From an uncultured Pelagibacteraceae bacterium (lineage in GTDB: Bacteria > Pseudomonadota > Alphaproteobacteria > Pelagibacterales > Pelagibacteraceae), in assembly GCA_902515095.1 (NCBI GenBank), contig CABXTC010000007.1, positions 1 to 51,157 on the forward strand: a stretch of 51,157 nucleotides of DNA. Direction: 5' to 3'. How positions within the stretch are numbered: position 1 is the stretch's first letter; every line of letters begins with the position of its first letter. The notes under the pieces were generated by a model. It was not told the DNA's origin. It saw nothing but the letters and a program-made list of their open reading frames with translations, and did no database searches. The position numbers were made by a program, and so were the translations under genes. This document shows positions 42,376 to 50,849 of the stretch, in pieces.

Positions 42376-43726
42376 TTTAACAAATCCAGAAATAGCAATT
42401 TTAATGATGGGAATATTTCTTTTTGCGGTGTTATTAGGTTTTCCAATTGCATTTACTTTAATGGCAATGGGTCTTGGTTTTGGTTACTACGCATATTTTG
42501 ATCCAACTAAAATGGAACATTTATTAGATAACAGAATATTTCAACTGTTTGTTCAAAATACATATACTGTAATGGATAATAACGTCTTAACAGCTGTACC
42601 TCTATTTTTATTTATGGGTTATTTAGTAGAAAGAGCGGGAATAGTTGCAAAATTATTTTTTGCTATAAGATTAGCATCACACAAGCTCCCAGCATCAATG
42701 GCGGTAGCTGCTTTAATCACTTGTACATTATTTTCAACAGCTACAGGAATAATTGGAGCAGTAGTTACTTTAATGGGCCTTTTAGCTTGGCCGGCTATGG
42801 TAAAGGCTGGGTATGACAAAAAATTTGCGTCAGGAATTATTTGTGCTGGTGGATGTTTAGGAATTTTAATTCCTCCAAGTATTATGTTAATTGTTTATTC
42901 AGTTATTGCACAATTATCTCCTCTACGGTTATTTGCTGCAGCAATATTTCCTGGTTTGATGTTAGCAGGTCTCTATATAGGATATGCAGTTTTTAGAGCA
43001 TGGTTGAATCCATCAATTGCTCCAAAACCGGCTGCCGAAGAAATACCACCTACAGCAGTCATAATGAAAGAAGTTTTAGTTTCGTTCTTGCCTTTGTTCT
43101 CTTTAATTATTTTAGTTTTGGGCACAATACTAGCAGGCATAGCCACACCAGCAGAGGCAGCTGCCGTAGGGGCTTTTGGAGCACTGGTCTTATCTTATTT
43201 TTATAAAACTTTAAAATGGAAAAATTTTAAAGAGTCTGTGTTTTTGACAGCAAAGACTACAGCAATGATAATGTGGTTGTTTATTGGTTCCTGGACTTTT
43301 GCCTCTGTATTTTCATATTTAGGTGGTCATGAAGTATTTGAACATTTCTTTAAATCGTTAGATCTTCAACCTTGGCAATTCTTAGTTATTACTCAAATAA
43401 TTATTTTTCTACTTGGTTGGCCATTAGAATGGACAGAAATATTAATTATTTTTGTACCAATTTTCTTACCATTAGTGGAATTCTTTGGAGTTAATCCATA
43501 TTTTTTTGCAATGTTGATTGCTTTAAATTTACAAACATCATTTTTAACTCCACCTATGGCAATGTCGGCCTATTACTTAAAAGGTGTTCAGGCTAAAAAT
43601 GTTGAATTAATGGAAATATTTAGCGGTATTATGCCTTTTTTAGCCATTGTAATACTGGCAATGGTTTTAATGTATTGGTTTCCAGGAATCGCTTTGTGGC
43701 TACCGGAAACATTATTTGCAAATTAA
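42365..43726 (+). CDS. dctM: TRAP transporter large permease subunit (DctM)
   Basis: This 453-residue protein has about 12 membrane spans and DctM landmarks: FAVLLGFPIAFTLMAMGLGF, a LTAVPLFLFMGYLVERAGI segment, GIICAGGCLGILIPPSIMLIVY, AGIATPAEAAAVGAFGALV and LQTSFLTPPMAMSAYYLKGV. It carries the Na+-driven transport path and takes substrate from the periplasmic DctP protein. It starts inside the end of dctQ. Confidence 0.95.
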   Translation: MLFSLTNPEIAILMMGIFLFAVLLGFPIAFTLMAMGLGFGYYAYFDPTKMEHLLDNRIFQLFVQNTYTVMDNNVLTAVPLFLFMGYLVERAGIVAKLFFAIRLASHKLPASMAVAALITCTLFSTATGIIGAVVTLMGLLAWPAMVKAGYDKKFASGIICAGGCLGILIPPSIMLIVYSVIAQLSPLRLFAAAIFPGLMLAGLYIGYAVFRAWLNPSIAPKPAAEEIPPTAVIMKEVLVSFLPLFSLIILVLGTILAGIATPAEAAAVGAFGALVLSYFYKTLKWKNFKESVFLTAKTTAMIMWLFIGSWTFASVFSYLGGHEVFEHFFKSLDLQPWQFLVITQIIIFLLGWPLEWTEILIIFVPIFLPLVEFFGVNPYFFAMLIALNLQTSFLTPPMAMSAYYLKGVQAKNVELMEIFSGIMPFLAIVILAMVLMYWFPGIALWLPETLFAN

Positions 43727-43740
43727 TTTTTGAGTCCTAG

Positions 43741-45069
43741 ATGATAGATATTTTTTCTTTAAGCCTTGAGGAGTTGGCGCTAAAAATTAAAGATACTCAA
43801 GTTTCTTCATTAGAGGTATGTGAGGCATACATTGAAAGAATTAAAAAATTTGAAAAGGATGTTAAGGCATGGGCCCATTTTGACAAAAAAGTTTTTTTAG
43901 AAAAAGCAGCTGAAGCTGATGATTATAGAAAATCAGGTAAACCACTTGGTCTTCTTCATGGCGTTCCTATAGCTGTTAAAGATATTATTGGGACTGTTGA
44001 TATGCCAACTGAATGTGGAACTGTAATCAGAAAAGGTAAATCATATTCTCAAAATGCAGAAATTATAGATTTACTTCATGCATCTGGCGCAATAGTTATG
44101 GGTAAAACTGCAACCTCAGAACTTGGTTATTTAGGTCCAGCAGCCACTACAAACCCTCACGATAAAAGCAGAACCCCAGGTGGTTCTTCGAGTGGATCAG
44201 CAGCTTGTATTGCCTCTTTTATGGCACCAGCTTCTATTGGCTCTCAAACAGGTGGATCCGTGATTAGACCCGCATCATACTGTGGAGTTGTTGGATATAA
44301 ACCAAGTTATGGACTTATTTCAAGAAACGGAGTTCTAAGAACATCATATAGCCTGGACCAAATTGGTATGTTTGGTCGTAAAGTCGAGGATGTGGCCACA
44401 TTAGCAAAAGTATTAATTAAAAAAGACAAACATGACCCTGCAACAATTCATTATTCTACGGATAATATTATGTCTGAAATGAAAAAAGGTCCTATCTTTG
44501 AGCCAAAATTTATCTTTTATAAAACTGATTATTGGAAAATGATTGATAAAAAATCTAGAGAGGCTTTTGAATATTTTATAAAATCTTTTAAAAAAAATAT
44601 TGAAATTTTTGATACGCCTTCATATTTTAAAGATATCCATAAATATCATCAGATTATCCACGAGACAGATTTAGCTAATAATTTTTCTTTATATTACAAA
44701 AAGTTTAAGAAAAAACTTTCAAAATATATGCAAGACTCAATCTCAAATGGGAATAAGTACTCTGCAAAAGAATATGCAGAAGCAATCGATTTTATGAAAA
44801 GAAGTTATGAGTCTTACGAGGAAGTATTTGAAGATTACCATGGAGTTTTGTCTCCATCTAGTCCAGGTGTTGCACCTAAAGGCCTGAAGAGCACGGGCAC
44901 TTCTGAGTTTAATAGAGTTTGGTCTTATCTTGGAACACCTTGTATTTCACTGCCTTTACTTGAAGGTGAAAATAATCTACCATTGGGAATTCAATTAATT
45001 GGTAACAAATATGATGATCATAGATTCCTAGGTGTTGCTAAATGGTTAGAAAAACAATGTGAGGAATAA
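43741..45069 (+). CDS. Amidase signature family protein
   Basis: This 442-residue protein is an amidase-signature enzyme (GatA/AtzF-like). The Ser-cisSer-Lys triad is readable: Lys in HGVPIAVKDIIG, cis-Ser in TPGGSSSGSAA and the nucleophile in SQTGGSVIRPAS. It hydrolyses an amide bond; GatA of the tRNA-amidating complex is unlikely since no gatB or gatC is adjacent and the C-terminal half differs. Its place 14 bp after dctM suggests the transported substrate, or a related one, carries an amide, for example an acyl amide of a hydroxyacid. That is inference. Confidence 0.88.
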   Translation: MIDIFSLSLEELALKIKDTQVSSLEVCEAYIERIKKFEKDVKAWAHFDKKVFLEKAAEADDYRKSGKPLGLLHGVPIAVKDIIGTVDMPTECGTVIRKGKSYSQNAEIIDLLHASGAIVMGKTATSELGYLGPAATTNPHDKSRTPGGSSSGSAACIASFMAPASIGSQTGGSVIRPASYCGVVGYKPSYGLISRNGVLRTSYSLDQIGMFGRKVEDVATLAKVLIKKDKHDPATIHYSTDNIMSEMKKGPIFEPKFIFYKTDYWKMIDKKSREAFEYFIKSFKKNIEIFDTPSYFKDIHKYHQIIHETDLANNFSLYYKKFKKKLSKYMQDSISNGNKYSAKEYAEAIDFMKRSYESYEEVFEDYHGVLSPSSPGVAPKGLKSTGTSEFNRVWSYLGTPCISLPLLEGENNLPLGIQLIGNKYDDHRFLGVAKWLEKQCEE

Positions 45070-45073
45070 TAAG

Positions 45074-45250
45074 ATGAATAAAATTACAACAATAATTGGT
45101 TTGTCATTTGCAATCTTCTTTTTAATTGGATTAGCAACTACTTTAACTAGATCAATGATGATTGGATTTTTAGATGTTATTCCAGTTTATTTACTAATGG
45201 CTGCAGCCATCGCAATGATGATATACGAAGCCTTTTTTGATAAAAGTTAA
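45074..45250 (+). CDS. Small membrane protein of unknown function
   Basis: This 58-residue protein has two membrane spans (about residues 3-23 and 30-52) and a short charged end. I do not recognise the family. ATG 45074 is chosen because GAGG at 45061-45064 lies 9 bp before it; an in-frame ATG at 45059 would put the start inside the amidase end without a ribosome site. It sits directly after the amidase gene, so it may belong to the same transcript. Confidence 0.6.
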   Translation: MNKITTIIGLSFAIFFLIGLATTLTRSMMIGFLDVIPVYLLMAAAIAMMIYEAFFDKS

Positions 45251-45262
45251 CTTTTACAAAAA

Positions 45263-46168
45263 TTGAAAAATCTAAACGTTACTATTTTTCCTCTATCACT
45301 TTTATTTATTCAACCAATTTTTATGGCAAGTAATCTGGTAGTTGCGCGAGGCGGAGTAGAATTTGTGCCGCCTATTTCATTAGCTTTTTGGAGATGGACA
45401 TTGGTTTTTCTGATATTATTACCATTTACATATGTGAGTTTAAAAAAAAATTTTCAAACTATTAAGAAGGAATATAAAAAATTATTTTTTTTAGGGTCCA
45501 TGGGTTGTGGTGTTTGTGGCGCTTTCCCTTTCTTAGCTGGTGAAACAACAACAGTTATAAATATGGGAATCATATATACGTCATCACCTGTATTTATAAT
45601 TTTAATCTCATATTTTTTCTTTAATGAAAGAATTAATTTTACCAAAATAATTGGATTGATTGCGTGTTTAATAGGTGTATTTACGATTATAATCAAAGGT
45701 AATCTAAAATCATTAATTAATTTAGAATTCACAATTGGTGATTTATGGATGTTAGCTGCTGCAATTGGATGGGCTTTATATTCTATTTACCTATTTTACT
45801 GGAATTCTAAACTTAAAATTTTCGAACGATTTACTTTAATATCATTTTTTGGAGCATTAAGTTTATTACCTTTTTATATTGGTGAGGAAATATTCTATAA
45901 ACAAACTGATTTCGTAACTGAATTTTACTTATGGGTAATCTTTGCAGCCGTTTCTCCAGGAATAATTGCTTTTACTCTTTATACCATCGCTCAAAAAAAA
46001 TTAGGTGCATCTTTAACTGGATTTACACTTTATGTATTTACAGTTTATGGTGCAATCTATGGTTATTTTTTATTTGATGAAAAATTTGAAAATTATCACT
46101 TCATTGGAACAATCTTAGTATTTTTTGGAATATACTTGGCGAAAAAGAATAATGTTAAAAAAGTTTAG
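45263..46168 (+). CDS. EamA/DMT family transporter
   Basis: This 301-residue protein has ten membrane spans in two EamA repeats. It has WRWTLVFLILLPFTYV in the first, and the second repeat ends GTILVFFGIYLAKKN. The start is TTG at 45263, since no ATG occurs before the conserved SNLVVARGG segment. The substrate is unknown. It lies 12 bp after a small membrane gene, and its end overlaps the hydrolase start by 17 bp. Confidence 0.87.
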   Translation: MKNLNVTIFPLSLLFIQPIFMASNLVVARGGVEFVPPISLAFWRWTLVFLILLPFTYVSLKKNFQTIKKEYKKLFFLGSMGCGVCGAFPFLAGETTTVINMGIIYTSSPVFIILISYFFFNERINFTKIIGLIACLIGVFTIIIKGNLKSLINLEFTIGDLWMLAAAIGWALYSIYLFYWNSKLKIFERFTLISFFGALSLLPFYIGEEIFYKQTDFVTEFYLWVIFAAVSPGIIAFTLYTIAQKKLGASLTGFTLYVFTVYGAIYGYFLFDEKFENYHFIGTILVFFGIYLAKKNNVKKV

Positions 46169-46970
46169 GAATAATTTGTTCTCATTTTTGCAAATAATTA
46201 TTGTGGTTTATCTTTTAGTTTTGGTTTTTTTATATTTTTATCAGAGAAATTTATTGTATCACCCAAATGAAAATAATTACTCTAATGATCAGATTTCTGT
46301 ATCAATTGAAAAGGTAAAGATAAATACTTCAGATAATATTGATTTATTAGGCTGGTATCATGAAAAAGATCTAAAGAAATATAAAACCATTCTTTATTTT
46401 CATGGAAACGCAGGTTCTCTAGAAAATAGAATTCATAAGTTAAACCATTTTAGTGAAATGGATGTTAACTTTTTAATAATTGCCTGGAGAGGTTTTAGTG
46501 GGAATCGGGGAAAACCATCTGAGAAAGGTCTTTATGAAGATGGAAGAAGTGGAATAAATTGGTTAATCAGCAAAGGTATTAAAGAGGAAAATATCATTAT
46601 TTATGGTGAATCATTAGGTACTGGAGTCGCAACTCATTTATCACAAAAAAAAAATTTTGCTGGTGTTATATTGGAGACTCCTTTTACTTCTATGATCGAT
46701 GCAGCTAAAATATTTTATCCCTACATACCCGTAAATTTATTATTAAAAGACAAATTTGATAATAAAAGTAAAATTAATAATATAAACGCTCCTATTTTAA
46801 TAATGCACGGTGAGGCTGACCAGATAGTTCCATTCTTCATGGGCAAAAAGATGTATGAAATAGCCAATGAACCAAAATATTCTTATTTCACAAAACATGA
46901 CAATCATATGATGGAGTTCGATGAAAACCTTGTCAAAGCCCTTAAATCTTTTTTAAAAAGTTTAAATTAA
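46152..46970 (+). CDS. Membrane-anchored alpha/beta hydrolase
   Basis: This 272-residue protein has one N-terminal membrane span (about residues 9-29) and an alpha/beta-hydrolase domain like the BEM46/YqiK-type serine hydrolases: HGNAGSLENR, WRGFSGNRGKPSE, nucleophile elbow YGESLGTGVA, Asp in MHGEADQIVPF and His in KHDNHMMEF. The substrate is unknown; related proteins cleave esters or peptides. I prefer ATG 46152, which places a basic MLKKFRNN ahead of the span; ATG 46125 would add nine residues and lengthen the overlap with the transporter to 44 bp. Confidence 0.85.
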   Translation: MLKKFRNNLFSFLQIIIVVYLLVLVFLYFYQRNLLYHPNENNYSNDQISVSIEKVKINTSDNIDLLGWYHEKDLKKYKTILYFHGNAGSLENRIHKLNHFSEMDVNFLIIAWRGFSGNRGKPSEKGLYEDGRSGINWLISKGIKEENIIIYGESLGTGVATHLSQKKNFAGVILETPFTSMIDAAKIFYPYIPVNLLLKDKFDNKSKINNINAPILIMHGEADQIVPFFMGKKMYEIANEPKYSYFTKHDNHMMEFDENLVKALKSFLKSLN

Positions 46971-47019
46971 GCCACAATCTCAACAAATATACTTCAGAAT
47001 TATAATTTATTAAAAGATA

Positions 47020-47583
47020 ATGAAAAAATTATCTTTTTTATTTATTACAGTCTATATTTTTATTACAAATGCTTATTCGCAAGATAAATTCTTTCAACCA
47101 GATGATTTATTTTATATAGATCATATGGACTCACATAATAAAGAATTTAGCTTATATTTTAAAGGTAGAGAAAAATCCATTTTAGCTAGAGGCGAAAATG
47201 ATAATTATATAAATGACTACCCAAAAGACCTTTATATTTTTGATCATTTAACAAAGTCTTCATCTCCTTTAATTTCTTACGAGTGGTTTCCTTCACAAGC
47301 TAAATATTTTTTACAAGAATATGATTTTCCAGTATTTCCAGATGATTTTGCATATTATTTATTAAAAGATGACAAAACATTAGTTATGATTAGTGCTATA
47401 AAAAATTTAAATGCCAATTTTAAATATGACATCAGTAGTAAAAAACTAGAACTTTATCCTACTACTGGTAAATTTGATTTTATAATCTCTTCATTTTCTA
47501 AAGATTGTGGTCATTATAAATTTGATGATAATTACAAATGTAATATTTATAAACCCTTGATCTCTAGCAATTTAATTAATTAA
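47020..47583 (+). CDS. Secreted protein of unknown function
   Basis: This 187-residue protein has a signal peptide (about residues 1-20, ending NAYSQ) and a mature part rich in Asp, Tyr and Phe, with DDLFYIDHMDSHNKEFSLYF and a late pair of cysteines (DCGHYKFDDNYKC) near the C-terminus that could form a disulfide. I do not recognise a family. A TATAAT-like AATTATAATTT lies in the 49-bp spacer upstream. Its 3' end overlaps the convergent ftsY gene by 8 bp. Confidence 0.65.
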   Translation: MKKLSFLFITVYIFITNAYSQDKFFQPDDLFYIDHMDSHNKEFSLYFKGREKSILARGENDNYINDYPKDLYIFDHLTKSSSPLISYEWFPSQAKYFLQEYDFPVFPDDFAYYLLKDDKTLVMISAIKNLNANFKYDISSKKLELYPTTGKFDFIISSFSKDCGHYKFDDNYKCNIYKPLISSNLIN

Positions 47584-48493
47584 TTTGAGTAAAAGCCTCG
47601 GCAAATTTTTCTGCTTCAAATAACTGTAAGTCATCTTCTTTTTCACCTAAGCCTAGTGCAATAATCGGAATTTCATATTTCTTTGCTAATGCTAACAAAA
47701 TACCTCCTTTAGCTGTGCCATCTAATTTTGTCATCACGATACCCGTTATTGGTATAATCTTATTAAATTCTTCGACTTGATTTAATACATTTTGGCCTGA
47801 AGTTGCATCTAAAACCAAGATAACATTGTGAGGTGCACTAGGATCTATTTTTTTTGTGACATTTGCTATCTTTTTATACTCCTCCATTAAATTTTTTTTA
47901 TTTTGAAGTCTTCCTGCTGTATCTATTAAAACTTGATTAAAATTACTTTTAATAGCTTCATCTACTGCCTTAAAAGCAACAGAGGCTGGATCGGCACCTT
48001 GGGATGATTTTATTATTTGAACCTCAACTCTGTTTGCCCAATTTTCCAATTGTTCAATTGCAGCAGCTCGAAAAGTATCTGATGCTGCAAACATAACTTT
48101 ATTGCCATTAGTCTTCAATATTTTTCCTATTTTACCAATAGTTGTTGTTTTACCTACCCCATTGACTCCAGAAATCAAAGTTGCATTGAGTTTTTCTTTT
48201 TTTTCAAAAAAAGAATTATTTTCCAAAGGTTTCATCAAAGAAATTATATATTCTTTTAAAATTGAATTTATTTCTTTAGTTAAATCTTTATTTGGATCAA
48301 TTTTCTTTCTTGAAATTATTTCTTTTATTTCAAAGGCGGCCTCAACTCCTACATCTGATCGAATTAAAAATTCCTCAATTTTATTCAAATTTTCATCATC
48401 AATTTCTTTTTTGACAATTATTTCTTTAAGTCCAGACGTGAAAGCTGATGCACTCTTTTGAAATCCAATTTTAAATTTATCAAAGATACCCAT
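47576..48493 (-). CDS. ftsY: Signal recognition particle receptor FtsY
   Basis: This 305-residue protein is the SRP receptor GTPase that docks ribosome-bound SRP at the membrane. It has an N domain (residues 1-95), P-loop GVNGVGKTTTIGK starting at 109, DTAGRLQNK (G3) and MTKLDGTAKGG (G4-G5 region). It lacks the long acidic A domain of E. coli FtsY, as in many alphaproteobacteria. The start shares a base with the dapF stop. Its partner GTPase Ffh is encoded 1 kb away on the other strand. Confidence 0.96.
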   Translation of the reverse strand: MGIFDKFKIGFQKSASAFTSGLKEIIVKKEIDDENLNKIEEFLIRSDVGVEAAFEIKEIISRKKIDPNKDLTKEINSILKEYIISLMKPLENNSFFEKKEKLNATLISGVNGVGKTTTIGKIGKILKTNGNKVMFAASDTFRAAAIEQLENWANRVEVQIIKSSQGADPASVAFKAVDEAIKSNFNQVLIDTAGRLQNKKNLMEEYKKIANVTKKIDPSAPHNVILVLDATSGQNVLNQVEEFNKIIPITGIVMTKLDGTAKGGILLALAKKYEIPIIALGLGEKEDDLQLFEAEKFAEAFTQIN

Positions 48494-49317
48494 TATAATT
48501 TTATCTTAATTTCTTTAATATCCGAGACGGGTCCTTTCATATGAATAGAATTATTTTCATCTATTAAAATTGATAATTTTCCAGTAGAAAACTCTATATC
48601 AGTTTTATTTTCTGTAAGATTGTTTAATTTACCAGCATATGCAGTAGCACATGCTGCAGTTCCACACGCTTTAGTGAGACCAGCTCCTCTTTCCCACACT
48701 TTTACTTTGATCAAATTTTTATTGATAATTTGTGCAATTGTTACGTTACATTTTTCAGGGAATAACTCATGATTTTCTATCTCAGGACCAACAGTTTCTA
48801 TATTAAAATCTTCAATCTTTTTTACAAAAAAAACAATATGTGGATTACCAACATTAATTGCTGTTCCACCTAAATGCTCATCATTATTTTTGTCGATAAT
48901 TTTAATATTTAAATTTTTTGTATTCATCTCTTTTGATAAAGGTATTTCGTTCCATTTTAATTTAGCTTTACCAATTTCAGTTATAACAATTTTTTTTTCC
49001 AATATTTGAGATTTTAATTTTCCTGATAGTGTATTTAAAACTATAGAATTACTATTTTTCTCTTTTGAGATTAAATCTGCAACACATCTTGTTCCATTCC
49101 CACAAGCTCCAGATTCTCCTCCATCTGAATTAAAAAATCTCAAACTTGCATCTGCAGAACTATCTGGCTCAATAAATATTAGTTGATCACAACCAATAAA
49201 ATTTCTATCACAAATTTTAACCATCTGATCTTTTGTTAAATTGTTAATTTTTTGTCTATTATCAACAATTACAAAGTCATTGCCTAATCCATCCATTTTA
49301 AAAGCTTTGAAGTCCAT
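48493..49317 (-). CDS. dapF: Diaminopimelate epimerase
   Basis: This 274-residue enzyme converts LL- to meso-diaminopimelate for lysine and peptidoglycan. The two catalytic cysteines are C72 in GGESGACGNGTRC and C218 in ERGAGLTKACGTAA. It has the MDGLGNDF start and NVGNPH at the midpoint. Length is normal. In many alphaproteobacteria a miaB/mtaB-type gene sits between dapF and ftsY; here they overlap directly (TAATG). It diverges from ffh across 161 bp. Confidence 0.96.
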   Translation of the reverse strand: MDFKAFKMDGLGNDFVIVDNRQKINNLTKDQMVKICDRNFIGCDQLIFIEPDSSADASLRFFNSDGGESGACGNGTRCVADLISKEKNSNSIVLNTLSGKLKSQILEKKIVITEIGKAKLKWNEIPLSKEMNTKNLNIKIIDKNNDEHLGGTAINVGNPHIVFFVKKIEDFNIETVGPEIENHELFPEKCNVTIAQIINKNLIKVKVWERGAGLTKACGTAACATAYAGKLNNLTENKTDIEFSTGKLSILIDENNSIHMKGPVSDIKEIKIKL

Positions 49318-49371
49318 ATATAGTTATTTAACTTATTTATTGACTTTTTGAACCTCTATTATAGTTTGTGC

Positions 49372-49463
49372 CAGTTTCCGCAAAAACATTAAATTTGCGG
49401 TGTCTTTGGAAACAAAGAGATCGACACTAGTCAGCGAGGGTTCGCCCACTAGTGCGATTACTG
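49372..49463 (+). ncRNA. Structured RNA leader of ffh: candidate four-way junction
   Basis: Three hairpins fit a closing helix. P1 CAGT/ACTG (49372-49375, 49460-49463) is short. P2 CCGCAAA/TTTGCGG (49378-49384, 49394-49400) has a 9-nt loop. P3 TCTTTG/CAAAGA (49403-49408, 49413-49418) is closed by GAAA. P4 ATCG-a-CACTAGT/ACTAGTGCGAT (49420-49431, 49448-49458) is 11 bp with a bulge and an inner GGG-TTCG-CCC. GTTTCC (49374-49379) could also pair with GGAAAC in P3. The ffh ATG follows at 49479. It may sense a ligand or protein. It is not the 4.5S RNA: the conserved GGAAGGAAGCAG core is missing. Confidence 0.55.
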
Positions 49464-49478
49464 CTGTGTGAAATAAAT

Positions 49479-50837
49479 ATGTTTGAAAATTTAACAAATA
49501 AATTTGAGGAAGTTTTTTCCTCTTTAAAAAAAGCCCCATCACTTGATGAAAATCAGGTTGATGAAGGATTAAGAGGTATAAGACAAGCTTTACTAGAGGC
49601 TGATGTGTCTCTTGAAGTTGCTAAAAATTTTATTGAAAAAGTTAAACCAAAAGCCTTAGGTCAAGAAATTATCAGATCAACATCCCCTGGGGATATGGTG
49701 GTGAAGATTGTTTATGATGAATTAGTAAATCTTTTAGGGGAAAAAAATAATGATGTAAATTTAAATGCCGTTCCACCAGTACCAATGATGTTAGTTGGGT
49801 TACAAGGTTCTGGTAAAACTACCACAACAGCTAAACTTGCAAGATATTTAGAAAATACAAAAAAAAAAAAAGTGATGATGGTCAGTTTAGACATTTATAG
49901 ACCAGCAGCTCAAGAGCAATTAAAATCTTTAGGTGAACAAAATAATATTTTAACCCTTCCAATAATTGAAGGCCAACAACCTGGCGATATTTGCCAAAGA
50001 GCAATTAGTGCAGCAAATTTGAATGGTGCTGATATTATCTTATTTGATACTGCAGGAAGAACACAAATAGATTTGCAGATGATGAGTGAAATTAAACAAA
50101 TTGAAAATATAATTAAACCTGCAGAAACCTTTTTAGTTGCAGACTCACTTACAGGGCAAGTAGCTGCGTCAGTAGCAAAAGAATTTAATAATACAGTAAA
50201 TTTATCAGGAATTATTTTAACAAGAGCAGATGGTGATGCGAGAGGTGGAGCTGCTGTAAGTATGAAATTTGTTTCACAGGTCCCAATTAAATTTTTAGGT
50301 ATTGGTGAAAAAATTGAAAATCTTGAAGTTTTTCATCCAGATAGAATTGCAAATAGAATTCTTGGAATGGGAGATATTGTTTCTCTTGTTGAAAAAGCGG
50401 CTCAAGATCTTGGAGAAGAAAATATTAAAAAAACGGAAGAAAATTTAAAAAAAGGACAGTTCTCGATGCAAGATTATTTAACTCAACTAAGACAAATGAA
50501 AAAAATGGGGGGTATCGAAGGCATCATGTCCTTTATGCCTGGTGTTTCGAAAGTTAAATCTCAAATGGATGCAGCTGGTATTGATGAGAGTGTTATTACA
50601 AAAAACGAAGCTATAATTTTATCAATGACAATAAAAGAAAGAGAGAACCCAAAAATAATTGATGGTTCTAGAAAAAAAAGAATTGCTAATGGTTCAGGGA
50701 CTGATCCAGCCACTATCAATAAATTGTTGAAACAATTTAAAATGATGTCTGAAATGATGAAGAAGATGTCAAAAGGAAATCTGAAAGGTATGTCTGACAA
50801 AGGAATACCTCCAGAGTTATTTAATCAATTAAAATAA
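49479..50837 (+). CDS. ffh: Signal recognition particle GTPase Ffh
   Basis: This 452-residue protein has the N domain with LRGIRQALLEADV, P-loop GLQGSGKTTTTAKL starting at 107, DTAGRTQID, TRADGDARGG and a methionine-rich M domain that binds signal peptides and 4.5S RNA. It targets membrane proteins co-translationally with FtsY. I chose ATG 49479, the standard MFENLTNKF start; the frame is open 27 bp upstream, but that segment falls in the structured leader. rpsP follows after 12 bp, the usual ffh-rpsP order. Confidence 0.97.
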   Translation: MFENLTNKFEEVFSSLKKAPSLDENQVDEGLRGIRQALLEADVSLEVAKNFIEKVKPKALGQEIIRSTSPGDMVVKIVYDELVNLLGEKNNDVNLNAVPPVPMMLVGLQGSGKTTTTAKLARYLENTKKKKVMMVSLDIYRPAAQEQLKSLGEQNNILTLPIIEGQQPGDICQRAISAANLNGADIILFDTAGRTQIDLQMMSEIKQIENIIKPAETFLVADSLTGQVAASVAKEFNNTVNLSGIILTRADGDARGGAAVSMKFVSQVPIKFLGIGEKIENLEVFHPDRIANRILGMGDIVSLVEKAAQDLGEENIKKTEENLKKGQFSMQDYLTQLRQMKKMGGIEGIMSFMPGVSKVKSQMDAAGIDESVITKNEAIILSMTIKERENPKIIDGSRKKRIANGSGTDPATINKLLKQFKMMSEMMKKMSKGNLKGMSDKGIPPELFNQLK

Positions 50838-50849
50838 AAAGGAGAGTAA

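Noticed and set aside
43741..45069. Amidase as GatA of the tRNA amidotransferase
   Set aside because: No gatB or gatC is adjacent and the position after a TRAP operon favours a catabolic amidase.
49372..49463. 4.5S (SRP) RNA gene next to ffh
   Set aside because: The conserved domain IV core with GGAAGGAAGCAG is absent, and the helices found do not form a single long SRP-type rod.
49372..49463. tRNA or tRNA-like gene before ffh, suggested by GGGTTCGCCC
   Set aside because: There is no 7-bp acceptor stem, anticodon arm or CCA end, and the TTCG is a tetraloop, not a T-loop.
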